Program-made: the position numbers and the translations under genes | Part shown: positions 1 through 9,961 of the stretch, piece after piece | Layout of the letters: every line of letters starts with the position of its first letter | How positions within the stretch are numbered: position 1 is the stretch's first letter | The notes under the pieces: generated by a model | Told to the model about the DNA's origin: nothing | Seen by the model: the letters and a program-made list of their open reading frames with translations, nothing else | Database searches by the model: none | Assembly: GCA_029865885.1 (NCBI GenBank) | Contig: JARXAK010000032.1 | Location: 1-34,639 of the forward strand | Origin: Rhizobium sp. | Lineage (GTDB): Bacteria; Pseudomonadota; Alphaproteobacteria; Rhizobiales; Rhizobiaceae | DNA length: 34,639 bases | Direction of reading: 5' to 3'

Positions 1-312
1 GACCTGAAGATCCTGCTCGAATCCGACGAGATGGGCGTGTGCCTGGTAGAGGAGAAGCGCGCCAACCGGCTCTACATGTTCAACCATGTCGAATATGACT
101 CGACCTCGCTGGGCGACGAGTATTTCCGCGACAAGTCGTCAGGCATCCCGATCAAGCTGCCGCACAACTACTTCCCGCACAATGACGACACGCTGACGCC
201 GCTCAACCGCTGGCGCGGCCATGCGCATCTGCTGTTCGGCAACTGGATCAACGAGATCTACCAGATGACACCCTACGATCTGAACGAGATCGGCAAGGAC
301 CTTCAGCGCTGA
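1..312 (+). CDS. metA: Homoserine O-acyltransferase (MetA family), 3' part only
   Basis: The gene enters from outside the window; the reading frame is open from base 1 and the visible 103 codons are the C-terminal third. MetA transfers an acetyl or succinyl group from the CoA ester to the hydroxyl of L-homoserine, the first committed step of methionine synthesis in the cytoplasm. The recognisable C-terminal signature is a run with FNHVEYD followed by [14 protein letters not shown], which matches the end of MetA proteins. Which acyl donor is used cannot be decided from this part. In rhizobia metA is commonly preceded by a SAM-II riboswitch, but that would lie upstream of the window. No strong terminator is visible between its stop and the next gene 93 bp downstream. 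Confidence 0.88.
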   Translation, partial: DLKILLESDEMGVCLVEEKRANRLYMFNHVEYDSTSLGDEYFRDKSSGIPIKLPHNYFPHNDDTLTPLNRWRGHAHLLFGNWINEIYQMTPYDLNEIGKDLQR

Positions 313-405
313 CACCCGCATTGGGTTTTGGACGGATTTTGGCAGGACAGGCGGCCTCCTCTATGACAGGATGCCGCCGCCGATGAACCGAGCCAATTCC
401 GTCCG

Positions 406-1590
406 ATGTTTCTGCCGTTTTTTCTGCGCTTGAAAGAAGAGAAGGTTCCCGTGACCCTGCGGGAATATCTCGCCTTGCTCGAAGGCCTTCAGGCAGGATT
501 GGTCGATTTCGACCCGGAGGGCTTCTATTATCTCGCCCGCACCACGCTGGTGAAGGACGAGCGCTTCATCGATCGCTTCGACCGGGTGTTTTCCGAGATT
601 TTTGGCGGCATCCTGAGCGAGGGGGCCACAGACGGCGTCGATCGCCAAGTGATCCCTGAAGACTGGCTGCGCAGGCTGGCGGAAAAGCATCTCTCGGACG
701 AGGAGAAGGCGCTGATCGAGAGCCTGGGCGGCTTCGAAAAGCTGATGGAAACGCTTAAAACACGGCTGGCCGAACAGAAGGAACGCCACCAGGGCGGCAA
801 CAAGTGGATCGGCACGGCCGGAACCTCGCCCTTCGGCGCCTATGGCTACAATCCAGAAGGCGTGCGCATCGGCCAGGAGGAAAGCCGACACCGTCGCGCG
901 GTGAAGGTCTGGGACAGCAGAGAATTCCGCAATCTCGATGACCGCGTCGAACTCGGGACGCGCAACATCAAGGTGGCGCTTCGACGGCTGCGCCGCTTCG
1001 TGCGCGAAGGTGCGGCAGAGGAGCTTGATCTCGCAGGCACGATCCGCTCCACCGCCGAGCACGGCTATCTCGACGTGAAGACCCAAGCTGAGCGGCGCAA
1101 TGCCGTAAAGCTCCTGATGTTCTTCGATATCGGCGGCTCAATGGACGACCATGTGCGCGAGATCGAGGAGCTGTTTTCGGCGGCACGCTCCGAATTTCGG
1201 CACATGGAGTATTTCTACTTCCACAATTGCCCCTATGAGCGCGTCTGGAAAGACAACCAGCGCCGCCATGCCGATACCATTCCGACATCAGATGTGATCA
1301 GGACATTCGGCCCGGACTACCGGCTGATCTTTGTCGGCGATGCGGCGATGAGCCCCTATGAGATCACCCATCCCGGCGGTTCGGTGGAACACTGGAACAC
1401 CGAGAGCGGGGCGGCCTGGCTCACACGCTTGACCGACCATTTCCGGCGGCATCTCTGGATCAATCCCCTGCCGCAGGCGAACTGGGACTATACGATGTCC
1501 GTCGGACTGATTCGGCGGCTGATCGGGGAGCGGATGTATCCGCTGACGCTGGGCGGCCTGGAAGCCGCGGCACGCGAGCTTTCGCGGTGA
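406..1590 (+). CDS. VWA-domain protein, CoxE-like
   Basis: 394 aa, cytoplasmic, no signal peptide or membrane segment. The N-terminal part (about 1-200) is charged and helical and begins with the MFLPFFLRLK / VPVTLREYL pattern seen in rhizobial CoxE-like proteins. A von Willebrand A domain starts at about residue 235. Its metal-binding motif reads FFDIGGSMDD, so the middle serine of the usual DxSxS is glycine, as is common in this subfamily. A later GDAAMS segment may supply another part of the metal site. Relatives usually work with a MoxR-type AAA+ ATPase to insert metals or remodel complexes, but no such ATPase gene is adjacent here: upstream is metA and downstream is an epimerase. The exact role is unknown. 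The ATG at 406 fits the family N-terminus although no strong ribosome site precedes it. Confidence 0.85.
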   Translation: MFLPFFLRLKEEKVPVTLREYLALLEGLQAGLVDFDPEGFYYLARTTLVKDERFIDRFDRVFSEIFGGILSEGATDGVDRQVIPEDWLRRLAEKHLSDEEKALIESLGGFEKLMETLKTRLAEQKERHQGGNKWIGTAGTSPFGAYGYNPEGVRIGQEESRHRRAVKVWDSREFRNLDDRVELGTRNIKVALRRLRRFVREGAAEELDLAGTIRSTAEHGYLDVKTQAERRNAVKLLMFFDIGGSMDDHVREIEELFSAARSEFRHMEYFYFHNCPYERVWKDNQRRHADTIPTSDVIRTFGPDYRLIFVGDAAMSPYEITHPGGSVEHWNTESGAAWLTRLTDHFRRHLWINPLPQANWDYTMSVGLIRRLIGERMYPLTLGGLEAAARELSR

Positions 1591-1629
1591 GACGCGAGAC
1601 AAAATGACAAGAGGCGAGGAAGCGACAAG

Positions 1630-2640
1630 ATGACGAAGACGGTATTCGGCGTGATGCCAACGGGCGAGGCGGTCGAGAAGGTGGTCCTGAAGGGCGGCGG
1701 CCTGACGGCTTCGATCATCACCCTGGGCGCGGTTTTGCAGGACCTGCGGCTCCAAGGGCATGATGCGCCGCTGGTGCTCGGCTTTGAAGACCTCGAAGGC
1801 TATCTCGACCATTCCCCCTATTTCGGCGCGACGCCCGGTCGCTGCGCCAACCGCATCGGCGGCGGCAGCTTCAAGCTTGACGGCGTCGATTACCAGCTGG
1901 AGCTCAACGAGAAGGGGATCACCCATCTGCATGGCGGCTCGGATGGCATGGGCCGGCGGAACTGGACGATCCTGGAGCATTCACCCGATCACGTCGTGAT
2001 GGAGATCGAGGACCCGGAGGGCCGGGCCGGCTATCCCGGCACCACGCGCACACGTGCGAGTTTCGCGCTCAAATCAGGCGGCGTCTTCTCGGCGGTTTAT
2101 GAAACGGTGACCGACAAGCCGACCATCGCCAATGTCTGCCACCACGCCTATTTCAATCTCGACGGTCGCCCTGATATTCTCGGCCACGATCTGATGATTG
2201 CAGCCGACCATTATACGCCGGTCGACGAGCGACTGATCCCGACCGGGGAAATCCGCCCGGTTGAAAACACCGCCTTTGATTTTCGCGAAATGCGGCCGAT
2301 CCGCCTTAACGTCGAGGGCACACAGCTCGGCTACGACCACAATTTCTGCTTCTCGGGCAGCCGCCTTGCCAAACGCAGCGTTTCGCTTGCGCGCAGCGTC
2401 AATTCCGGCGTGACAATGGAAATCCTGACGACCGAGCCGGGCGTGCAGTTCTATGCCGGCGGGAAGGTGGCACCGGCCGTTCCGGGCCTCGAAGGCCGCC
2501 GCTACGGCGCCTTTGCCGGCTTCTGCATGGAAACCCAGGTCTGGCCTGACGCGATCAACCATCCGAACTTCCCGAACGCCGTGCTGCGGCCGGGCGAAGT
2601 GCTGCGCCAGGAAACGGATTACGTGTTTTCGAAAGCATGA
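1630..2640 (+). CDS. galM: Aldose 1-epimerase (galactose mutarotase)
   Basis: 336 aa, the normal length for the family, predicted cytoplasmic. Mutarotases interconvert the alpha and beta anomers of aldoses such as galactose and glucose. Landmarks in order are the GRCANRIGGG segment with the substrate-binding Asn and Arg near residue 75, HLHGG near residue 100, the HHAYFNLDG motif with the catalytic acid histidine near 171, and CMETQVWPDAINHPNFP near residue 300 carrying the catalytic glutamate. All expected catalytic residues are present. It starts 40 bp after the VWA gene, possibly as a co-transcript, but sits with no other sugar genes, so the natural substrate is not indicated by context. 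Confidence 0.93.
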   Translation: MTKTVFGVMPTGEAVEKVVLKGGGLTASIITLGAVLQDLRLQGHDAPLVLGFEDLEGYLDHSPYFGATPGRCANRIGGGSFKLDGVDYQLELNEKGITHLHGGSDGMGRRNWTILEHSPDHVVMEIEDPEGRAGYPGTTRTRASFALKSGGVFSAVYETVTDKPTIANVCHHAYFNLDGRPDILGHDLMIAADHYTPVDERLIPTGEIRPVENTAFDFREMRPIRLNVEGTQLGYDHNFCFSGSRLAKRSVSLARSVNSGVTMEILTTEPGVQFYAGGKVAPAVPGLEGRRYGAFAGFCMETQVWPDAINHPNFPNAVLRPGEVLRQETDYVFSKA

Positions 2641-2750
2641 GACATGAGAGCGCCGGCTGCGGGGTGACCTGCGGCCGGCCAGAAAAACGACGATAGCCGG
2701 GCTGCACTGATGCGGCGCCGGTTTCAAATCTGTCTCTTGTGGAGAAAGAA

Positions 2751-2825
2751 TGGAGCGGGTGAAGCGATTCGAACGCTCGACCCCAACCTTGGCAAGGTTG
2801 TGCTCTACCCCTGAGCTACACCCGC
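2751..2825 (-). tRNA. tRNA-Gly (anticodon GCC)
   Basis: On the minus strand the sequence folds as a complete cloverleaf of 75 nt. The acceptor stem is GCGGGTG paired with CACCCGC, then discriminator T and an encoded CCA. The D arm is TAGCTCAGGGGTAGAGCA. The anticodon stem-loop is CAACCTTGCCAAGGTTG with anticodon GCC, and the T loop contains TTCGAATC. It reads glycine codons GGC and GGU. ORFs drawn across it in both strands are spurious. Confidence 0.97.
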
Positions 2826-2888
2826 TCATAACCGCGATCCTGGGGTAGTGTCTGGATCGTGGGCCGTCCGTCTTGCGGCGACGGGGGC

Positions 2889-2917
2889 TATATGGCCCAA
2901 CCGATTTTCAAATGCAA
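2889..2917 (-). promoter_or_regulatory. Possible promoter for tRNA-Gly
   Basis: On the minus strand TTGCAT and CATATA are spaced by 17 bp, about 65 bp before the tRNA 5' end. The -35 half is a good match and the -10 half is fair. This is motif inspection only. Confidence 0.4.
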
Positions 2918-2966
2918 CAGGGAAATGACGTATCCGTGCGAAAAAAATTCGTGAACACCCCAAGAG

Positions 2967-2997
2967 GCTGACAAAGCTCAGCTTTTGCGGGTTTTTT
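2967..2997 (+). terminator. Terminator-like hairpin without an assigned gene
   Basis: GCTGA pairs with TCAGC around a six-base loop, followed by TTTT and, after GCGGG, a run of six T. No plus-strand gene ends just upstream (galM stops 330 bp earlier), so it could be chance or could end an unannotated short transcript. The rest of 2826-3098 holds only the possible tRNA promoter. Confidence 0.25.
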
Positions 2998-3098
2998 GGC
3001 GACACGAAAGATTGCAGGATGTCGGTCTTGGGCCTATGCCTCTGAGGGAATCCGGTTAGATGACGGGCTCAAGACCCGGACTTTTCAAGCGAGGCCCC

Positions 3099-3602
3099 AT
3101 GACGACGCCGAAAACTGCAGACGATCTTCTCCGCTTCCTGGACGAACTGGGGATCGCCCACAAGACGAAGACCCATCCACCCGTCTTCACCGTCGCCGAA
3201 TCGGTGTCGCTGCGCGACGAGATCCCCGGCGGGCACACCAAGAACCTCTTCGTGAAGGACAAGAAGGACAACTTCTTTCTGCTCACCGTCGAGGAGAATG
3301 CCTCGGTTGACCTCAAGACGGTGCACACGATCATCGGAGCGGCGAGCAAGGTTTCCTTCGGCAAGCCTGAGAAGCTGATGGAGTATCTGGGCGTCGTGCC
3401 GGGCTCGGTGACGGCCTTCGGCGCGATCAACGATACGGACAAGAACGTGACCTTCGTGCTCGACAAGGATCTGATGGAGCATGAGATCATCAACGGCCAT
3501 CCACTCTCCAATGACGCAACCACATCGATCGGCCGCGACGATCTGATCCGCTTCATGGAAGCAACCGGGCATACGCCGCTTGTCTTGAAAGTCACGGCCT
3601 GA
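3099..3602 (+). CDS. Prolyl-tRNA editing protein (ProX/PrdX, YbaK superfamily)
   Basis: 167 aa, a single YbaK/ProX editing domain. Such free-standing proteins hydrolyse mischarged tRNA, typically Ala-tRNA(Pro), to keep translation accurate. Typical segments are the early HPPVFTVAES, then GGHTKNLFVKDKKDNFFLL with the conserved lysine, VPGSVTAFGAIND in the middle, and a histidine- and glycine-bearing NGHPLSNDATT. I chose the ATG at 3099 over the track start at 3060 because the family begins close to MTTPKTADDLLRFL and an AGCGAGG-like ribosome site precedes it. It leads a plus-strand run with cnoX, the Lon-domain gene and the Trm112 gene. Exact tRNA specificity cannot be read from the sequence. 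Confidence 0.88.
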   Translation: MTTPKTADDLLRFLDELGIAHKTKTHPPVFTVAESVSLRDEIPGGHTKNLFVKDKKDNFFLLTVEENASVDLKTVHTIIGAASKVSFGKPEKLMEYLGVVPGSVTAFGAINDTDKNVTFVLDKDLMEHEIINGHPLSNDATTSIGRDDLIRFMEATGHTPLVLKVTA

Positions 3603-3669
3603 CATACGATCTTAACGGCAAGGACGGCAGCCCCAGCAAGGGCTGCGAAACAGGCGGGAGATGCACACG

Positions 3670-4644
<975 letters not shown>

Positions 4645-4730
4645 GCTGCCGCCGGCCTTGAGTTTTGGCCGCCGCGACCCAGATAGAAGCAGGAACGAAC
4701 GCCGGACTTTTCCGGACAGGATGTGCTTCA

Positions 4731-5408
4731 ATGCAAGTGGGAAATTCCCGATATCTGACGGCTGCGGACCTACCCGAGACGGTCCCGGTCTTCCCCATCT
4801 CCGGTGTGCTGCTGCTGCCGGGCGGACAGCTGCCGCTTAACATCTTCGAACCGCGCTATCTTGCGATGTTCGATGCGGCGCTCGCCGGCAACCGCCTGAT
4901 CGGCATGATCCAGCCGGCATTGTCGGAGGTGCAGGCAAACATCCTGCCCGAACGCCCGCAGCTCGCGCCTGTCGGCTGCATCGGTCGAATCACCTCGTTC
5001 ACCGAAACCGGCGACGGCCGCTACGTCGTATCCCTCGCAGGGGTTTGCCGCTTCCGACTGATGGATGAGGCCGCGACGAGCAAGCCTTTCCGCAGCTTTC
5101 ACATCGCCCCTTTCATCGCAGACCTGACGTCTTCGGAGGACGAAGCACAGGTCAATCGTGCCGGGCTCCTGGCTGCCTTCAAGGCCTATCTGGAGGCCAA
5201 CAAGCTGGAAGCGGACTGGGAAAGCGTCGAGCGCGCCTCGAACCTGACATTGGTAAACTCCCTGTCGATGATGTCGCCCTTCGGCCCGCCCGAAAAGCAG
5301 GCCCTGCTTGAGGCCCCCGACCTGAAGACCCGCGCCGAGACCCTGATCGCGATCACCGAAATCGTGCTGGCACGCACATTCGGCGATGCCGATACGATGT
5401 TGCAGTGA
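4731..5408 (+). CDS. Lon-substrate-binding-domain protein (LON N-terminal domain family)
   Basis: 225 aa, made only of the N-terminal domain of Lon protease. It begins with the hallmark [22 protein letters not shown] and [12 protein letters not shown] near residues 18-50, and lacks the ATPase and peptidase domains. Such stand-alone proteins are widespread in alphaproteobacteria; a role in recruiting or binding damaged proteins is presumed, not proven. The ATG at 4731 gives a standard N-terminus and has an AGGA about 10 bp before it; the track start at 4665 would add 22 unlikely residues. It lies between cnoX and the Trm112 gene, 4 bp before the latter, suggesting co-transcription and a shared protein-quality theme. 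Confidence 0.88.
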   Translation: MQVGNSRYLTAADLPETVPVFPISGVLLLPGGQLPLNIFEPRYLAMFDAALAGNRLIGMIQPALSEVQANILPERPQLAPVGCIGRITSFTETGDGRYVVSLAGVCRFRLMDEAATSKPFRSFHIAPFIADLTSSEDEAQVNRAGLLAAFKAYLEANKLEADWESVERASNLTLVNSLSMMSPFGPPEKQALLEAPDLKTRAETLIAITEIVLARTFGDADTMLQ

Positions 5409-5412
5409 ACGC

Positions 5413-5610
5413 ATGGCCGACAATCCGACCAGCCTCATTGATCCGAAGATGCTTGAGCTTCTAGTGTGCCCTTTGACGCAGGGCACACTGAAATGGGATC
5501 GCGAGAAAAGCGAGCTGGTCTCGGAAAAGGCGCGTCTCGCCTATCCGATACGGGACGGGATCCCGATCATGCTGGTGTCCGAGGCACGCAAGCTCGAAAT
5601 GCCCGCCTGA
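5413..5610 (+). CDS. Trm112 family small protein (UPF0434-like)
   Basis: 65 aa. [11 protein letters not shown] near the start and [12 protein letters not shown] near the end are the signature of bacterial Trm112-like proteins. In eukaryotes and archaea Trm112 is an obligate partner that activates several methyltransferases acting on tRNA, rRNA and release factors; bacterial members may do the same but targets are unclear. Only one of the usual zinc-ligand cysteines is obvious (VCPL), so zinc binding is doubtful. The start ATG is 4 bp after the stop of the Lon-domain gene, which points to translational coupling; the longer track start would overlap that gene. Confidence 0.85.
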   Translation: MADNPTSLIDPKMLELLVCPLTQGTLKWDREKSELVSEKARLAYPIRDGIPIMLVSEARKLEMPA

Positions 5611-5648
5611 CGCTGCGGGTGCAGCCAGGCCGAGACCTTCATCACCGT

Positions 5649-6863
5649 TCAGATGCTCTGGCCACCGAGCAGACGAGGCCTGTCACGGCCTGAAGCGCCT
5701 GCCGCCTCCCGGATGAAATAGTTTTTGAGCCCGGGAATGCGATCGACGACACCGAGGCCAAGATCGCGCAGCACCCGGACCGGCGTCACGTCGTTGGAGA
5801 ACAGACGGTTGAGCACGTCGGTCGTCACCCCCATCCGGAACGTGTCGAAGCGCCGCCAGATCTGGTAGCGCTCGAGAACGTTGACCGAACCGATATCGAG
5901 ACCGAGCCGATCTGCATCGACCACCGTTTCGGCAAGCGCTGCGACGTCCTTGAAACCGAGATTGAGCCCCTGGCCAGAAATCGGATGAATGCCGTGGGCG
6001 GCATCGCCGGCGAGCGCCAGACGCGGGGCAATGAAGGCGCGGGCAAGCGTCAGGCCGAGCGGAAAGGCCCGTCGATCCGCAGTCGCCCGGATGGTCCCGA
6101 GCTTGTGGCCGAAGCGCCGCTCGAGCTCCGCCTCGAAGAGGAGATCATCGGAAGCGACGAGCCTATCGGCATCTTCGGTACGTTCGGTCCAGACCAGCGA
6201 CGAGCGGTTGCCCTTCAGCGGCAGAATCGCGAAGGGGCCCGCGGGGAGGAAATGCTCCTCGGCAACGCCGTCATGCGGTCTTTCATGTTCGACCGTCGTG
6301 ACGATACCAGACTGGCCATATTGCCAGGTAACCGTCTTGATGCCCGCCAGATCCCGAAGCTTCGACTTCACGCCGTCACAGGCGATGACCAGCCGGGACG
6401 AAACGACGCTGCCATCCGAGAGGGTAAGTTCCGCGCTCGGACCGGTATCGCGGAAACCCGTCGCCCGAAGGCCATGACGGATGGCGATCCCACGCTCGGC
6501 GCAGGCATCCCTCAGAGCCGCGACCATGCTGACATTCGGGATCATATGCGCGAACGGGCGCCCATCCTCGACGGCACCGTCGAAGGTGAGGAAGACGGGG
6601 CGCACCGGGTCCGAGGTTTTCGAATCGGTGACGATCATCCGGTTGATCGGTTGCGCATCCGGTTCGATCCGGTCCCAGGTTCCAAAGACGTCGAGCATCT
6701 TCGTCGCAGCCGCGATGATCGCCGACGCCCGCAGGTCCTTTTTCCATGCCTCTTCGGGCGCTGCTTCGATCACCTCGATGGCGAGATGCGGTGCAGCCTG
6801 CTTGATCGCGACTGCGGCGGAAAGACCGACATAGCCACCGCCGACGACGAGCACATCCAGCAT
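5649..6863 (-). CDS. FAD-dependent hydroxylase of the UbiH/UbiF/COQ6 family
   Basis: 404 aa flavoprotein monooxygenase. Residues 3-17 hold the Rossmann motif VLVVGGGYVGLSAA. A central DG motif lies in LVIACDGVKSKLRDLAG, and near residue 285 is LALAGDAAHGIHPISGQGLN, the GD motif that contacts FAD ribityl. The GDAAH-HP-GQGLN form is characteristic of ubiquinone-pathway hydroxylases, which add hydroxyls to the polyprenylated ring at the inner membrane. In alphaproteobacteria this branch includes UbiL and broader-range enzymes, so I do not assign a letter. It is divergent from the thioesterase gene with 83 bp between the starts. The plus-strand ORFs across it are antisense shadows. Confidence 0.88.
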   Translation of the reverse strand: MLDVLVVGGGYVGLSAAVAIKQAAPHLAIEVIEAAPEEAWKKDLRASAIIAAATKMLDVFGTWDRIEPDAQPINRMIVTDSKTSDPVRPVFLTFDGAVEDGRPFAHMIPNVSMVAALRDACAERGIAIRHGLRATGFRDTGPSAELTLSDGSVVSSRLVIACDGVKSKLRDLAGIKTVTWQYGQSGIVTTVEHERPHDGVAEEHFLPAGPFAILPLKGNRSSLVWTERTEDADRLVASDDLLFEAELERRFGHKLGTIRATADRRAFPLGLTLARAFIAPRLALAGDAAHGIHPISGQGLNLGFKDVAALAETVVDADRLGLDIGSVNVLERYQIWRRFDTFRMGVTTDVLNRLFSNDVTPVRVLRDLGLGVVDRIPGLKNYFIREAAGASGRDRPRLLGGQSI

Positions 6864-6946
6864 GGCGAAATCCTTTGTTCTTGTAGACCTGATGTCACCT
6901 ATATAGATCAGCCTTGAACGGGTGCCTATAAGCGGAGCAATGCATT

Positions 6947-7831
6947 ATGTCGCAGCCATCAGGACAGACCAGACCGATGCAGGACCTGATCGAACGTCTC
7001 GATCTGGAAAAGCTGGAGGAAAACCTGTTTCGCGGCAGCAGTCCGCAAAACGGCTGGCAGCGCGTCTTCGGCGGGCTCGTCATCGCGCAGGCGCTGATGG
7101 CGGCGCAACGCTGCGTCGACCCTGATCGTATCGTCCATTCCCTGCATGCCTATTTCATGCGCCCCGGCGATCCCTCGATCCCGATCGTCTACCAGGTCGA
7201 GCGCATCCGGGATGGCTCATCCTTCACCACCCGGCGCGTGGTGGCCATTCAGCACGGCAAGGCGATCTTCTCGATGTCTGCGTCCTTTCAGGTGGAAGAG
7301 CCCGGCTTCGATCACCAGATCAAGATCCCGGATGTGCCCGCGCCCGAGACGCTGATGGGCGAGGCGGAATTCCGCGCTGCCTTTCTCGCGCAGGCACCGG
7401 ACACGGTGAAGAAATACTGGGGCCGCGAACGCCCGATCGAGATCCGCCCGACGTCGCTGACCCATTATCTGTCCCGCGAAAAGCTGGAGCCGGAAGCCCA
7501 TATCTGGGTCCGTGCTTCGGGTCTCGTGCCGGACGACCGACATTACCAGGCAGCCATCCTTGCCTATCTCTCGGACATGACCTTGCTCGACACATCCCTT
7601 TACGCCCATGGCACATCGATCTTCGATCCCGAGCTACAGGTGGCGAGCCTTGATCATGCCATGTGGTTCCACCGCCCCTGCCGACTGGACGACTGGCTTC
7701 TCTACACCCAGGACAGTCCGAGCGCGGCAGGTGCTCGCGGCATGACGCGGGGGAGCATTTTCACCCGTGATGGCCGGCTGATCGCCTCCGTTGCCCAGGA
7801 GGGTCTGATCCGCAAACGGGCAAATGACTAA
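6947..7831 (+). CDS. tesB: Acyl-CoA thioesterase II
   Basis: 294 aa, the usual TesB length, cytoplasmic. It hydrolyses medium- and long-chain acyl-CoA to free acid and CoA. Two hotdog domains are visible: the first with GGLVIAQALMAAQRCV and HSLHAYFMRPGD, the second with AYLSDMTLLDTSLYAHG and SLDHAMWFHRP. The catalytic Asp (SDMTLLD), Thr/Ser region and Gln (ASVAQEGLIR) of the TesB triad are all present. The start at 6947 has GGAG 9 bp upstream. After the stop the DNA becomes AT-rich and leads into the glnK promoter region. Confidence 0.94.
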   Translation: MSQPSGQTRPMQDLIERLDLEKLEENLFRGSSPQNGWQRVFGGLVIAQALMAAQRCVDPDRIVHSLHAYFMRPGDPSIPIVYQVERIRDGSSFTTRRVVAIQHGKAIFSMSASFQVEEPGFDHQIKIPDVPAPETLMGEAEFRAAFLAQAPDTVKKYWGRERPIEIRPTSLTHYLSREKLEPEAHIWVRASGLVPDDRHYQAAILAYLSDMTLLDTSLYAHGTSIFDPELQVASLDHAMWFHRPCRLDDWLLYTQDSPSAAGARGMTRGSIFTRDGRLIASVAQEGLIRKRAND

Positions 7832-7853
7832 TTTTAAGTCATTTTTCATTTTC

Positions 7854-7882
7854 TGCACAATATTTATGCGCTCAATGCGCAT
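7854..7882 (+). promoter_or_regulatory. Candidate NtrC-binding region upstream of glnK
   Basis: Two overlapping dyads lie about 70-100 bp before the -24 element. TGCAC-N7-ATGCG resembles the NtrC GCAC-N7-GTGC pattern, and ATGCGC-TCAAT-GCGCAT is a perfect 17-bp palindrome. Location and pairing with a sigma-54 promoter fit enhancer sites, but the match to the NtrC consensus is partial. Confidence 0.5.
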
Positions 7883-7953
7883 TCATCTGCCTGTTTATTG
7901 GTTAAATTTTCCAGAGCCTTTACATTTCAATAACTTATAGAGAATTCTGAATC

Positions 7954-8397
<444 letters not shown>

Positions 8398-8424
8398 GAA
8401 CGGCTGTAAGGGGAGTTGTTACTG

Positions 8425-9858
8425 ATGTCATTTGCCAAGCTTAATTCCAATCTCGTGCGCCTTGGCGCCGCGTCTGCAGCACTGCTGGCGCCGGTTGTCG
8501 CCTTCGCGCAGGAAGCGGCTCCGGCTGCAGCCGAAGCGGTAGCTGCCGCGGCGCCCGCCATGACCGTCGACAAGGGCGACACCACCTGGATGCTGGTCTC
8601 AGTCGTCCTAGTTCTGCTGATGACCATCCCGGGTCTCGGCCTGTTCTACGGTGGTCTCGTCCGCGCCAAGAACATGCTGTCGGTCCTGATGCAGGTCATG
8701 ACGATTGCTGCCATGGCCATGATCCTCTGGGTCATCTACGGCTATTCGCTCGCCTTCACCAATGGCGGCAGCCTCAACTCCTTCGTTGGCGGCTTCTCGA
8801 AGATGTTCCTGTCCGGCGTCGACGTCTCGACCATGGCGGAAAGCTTCACCAAGGGCGTTGCCATTCCGGAACTCGCCTTCGTCTGCTTCCAGATGACGTT
8901 CGCAGCGATCACCCCGGCCCTCATCGTCGGCGCCTTCGCCGAGCGCGTGAAGTTCTCGGCCGTCATCCTGTTCTCGGCTCTCTGGCTCACCTTCGTCTAC
9001 TTCCCGATCGCCCACATGGTCTGGTTCTGGGGCGGCCCGAGCGCCTACGCTGATCCGACCGGCCTCATCTTCGGCTTCGGCGCGATCGACTTCGCAGGCG
9101 GCACCGTCGTTCACATCAATGCCGGCATCGCCGGTCTGATCGGCGCGATCATGGTCGGCAAGCGTACCGGCTACGGCAAGGACATGATGGCTCCGCACTC
9201 GATGACCATGACCCTCATCGGCGCTGGCCTTCTCTGGGTCGGCTGGTTCGGCTTCAACGCCGGCTCCAACCTGGAAGCCAATGGTTATGCGGCCCTCGCC
9301 ATGATCAACACCTTCCTGGCAACTGCTGCCGCAATCCTGTCCTGGGCACTCGTCGAAACCTTCTCGCGTGGCAAGGCTTCGATGCTCGGCGCGGTCTCTG
9401 GTGCGATCGCCGGTCTCGTCGTCATCACCCCGGCCGCCGGTTTCGCCGGCCCGATGGGCGCAATCGTCATGGGTCTCATCGTCTCCCCGGTCTGCTACTT
9501 CTTCTGCTCGACCGTGAAGAACAAGTTCGGCTACGACGACACGGCTGACGTCTTCGGCATCCACGGCGTTGGCGGCATCATGGGCGCGCTTCTGGTCGGC
9601 GTGTTCGTCAACCCGGCCCTCGGCGGCGCTGGTATCGTCGACTACTCGACGGCCGACTTCGCAGCTGGCTATGCCGGCACGGCCACCCAGGTCTTCGCTC
9701 AGCTCAAGGGCGTTGTCGTCACCGTCCTGTGGTGCGGTATCGTGTCGATCATCCTCTTCAAGATCGTCGACATGATCGTTGGCCTGCGCGTTCCGGTCGA
9801 AGCCGAACGCGAAGGTCTGGACCTCGCCTCGCACGGCGAAGCCGCCTACCACAACTAA
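8425..9858 (+). CDS. amtB: Ammonium transporter AmtB
   Basis: 477 aa integral membrane protein. A signal-peptide-like N-terminus (about 1-28, ending in VVAFAQ) is followed by an Ala/Glu-rich linker and 11 hydrophobic segments. Family marks are GLGLFYGGLVRAKN near residue 75, WFWGGP, GGTVVHINAGIAGL carrying the first pore histidine, and FGIHGVGGIMGALLVG carrying the second. The protein conducts ammonium/ammonia into the cell and is closed by GlnK. The ATG at 8425 has AAGGGGAG 9 bp upstream; the track's TTG start nine bases earlier is less likely. Codon use is strongly biased to C-ending codons, suggesting high expression when induced. Confidence 0.97.
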   Translation: MSFAKLNSNLVRLGAASAALLAPVVAFAQEAAPAAAEAVAAAAPAMTVDKGDTTWMLVSVVLVLLMTIPGLGLFYGGLVRAKNMLSVLMQVMTIAAMAMILWVIYGYSLAFTNGGSLNSFVGGFSKMFLSGVDVSTMAESFTKGVAIPELAFVCFQMTFAAITPALIVGAFAERVKFSAVILFSALWLTFVYFPIAHMVWFWGGPSAYADPTGLIFGFGAIDFAGGTVVHINAGIAGLIGAIMVGKRTGYGKDMMAPHSMTMTLIGAGLLWVGWFGFNAGSNLEANGYAALAMINTFLATAAAILSWALVETFSRGKASMLGAVSGAIAGLVVITPAAGFAGPMGAIVMGLIVSPVCYFFCSTVKNKFGYDDTADVFGIHGVGGIMGALLVGVFVNPALGGAGIVDYSTADFAAGYAGTATQVFAQLKGVVVTVLWCGIVSIILFKIVDMIVGLRVPVEAEREGLDLASHGEAAYHN

Positions 9859-9894
9859 GATCCCTGACGGATCTCAGCCTCTCAAATGCGGCAG

Positions 9895-9923
9895 CGCCCG
9901 GGTCTCATCGCCCGGGCGTTTTT
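9895..9923 (+). terminator. Rho-independent terminator after amtB
   Basis: CGCCCGGG pairs with CCCGGGCG around an eight-base loop, followed directly by TTTTT, 36 bp after the amtB stop. It closes the glnK-amtB transcript. Confidence 0.88.
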
Positions 9924-9961
9924 CGTTTACAGCATACCGGGGCGGCGCCCCTGCATCGCAT

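Noticed and set aside
2652-2679. GC-rich hairpin after galM
   Set aside because: A nine-pair stem forms, but it is followed by AGAAAAACG rather than T residues, so I do not call it a terminator.
2751-2825. tRNA-Gly as a phage or island attachment site
   Set aside because: No integrase, no repeated tRNA 3' end and no foreign genes follow the tRNA; flanking genes are ordinary.
8608-9852. 414-aa minus-strand ORF across amtB
   Set aside because: Antisense shadow with an improbable Asp/Glu/His-rich composition; amtB is certain.
9939-9951. GGGGC/GCCCC hairpin after the amtB terminator
   Set aside because: Three-base loop and no T run; likely chance in GC-rich DNA.
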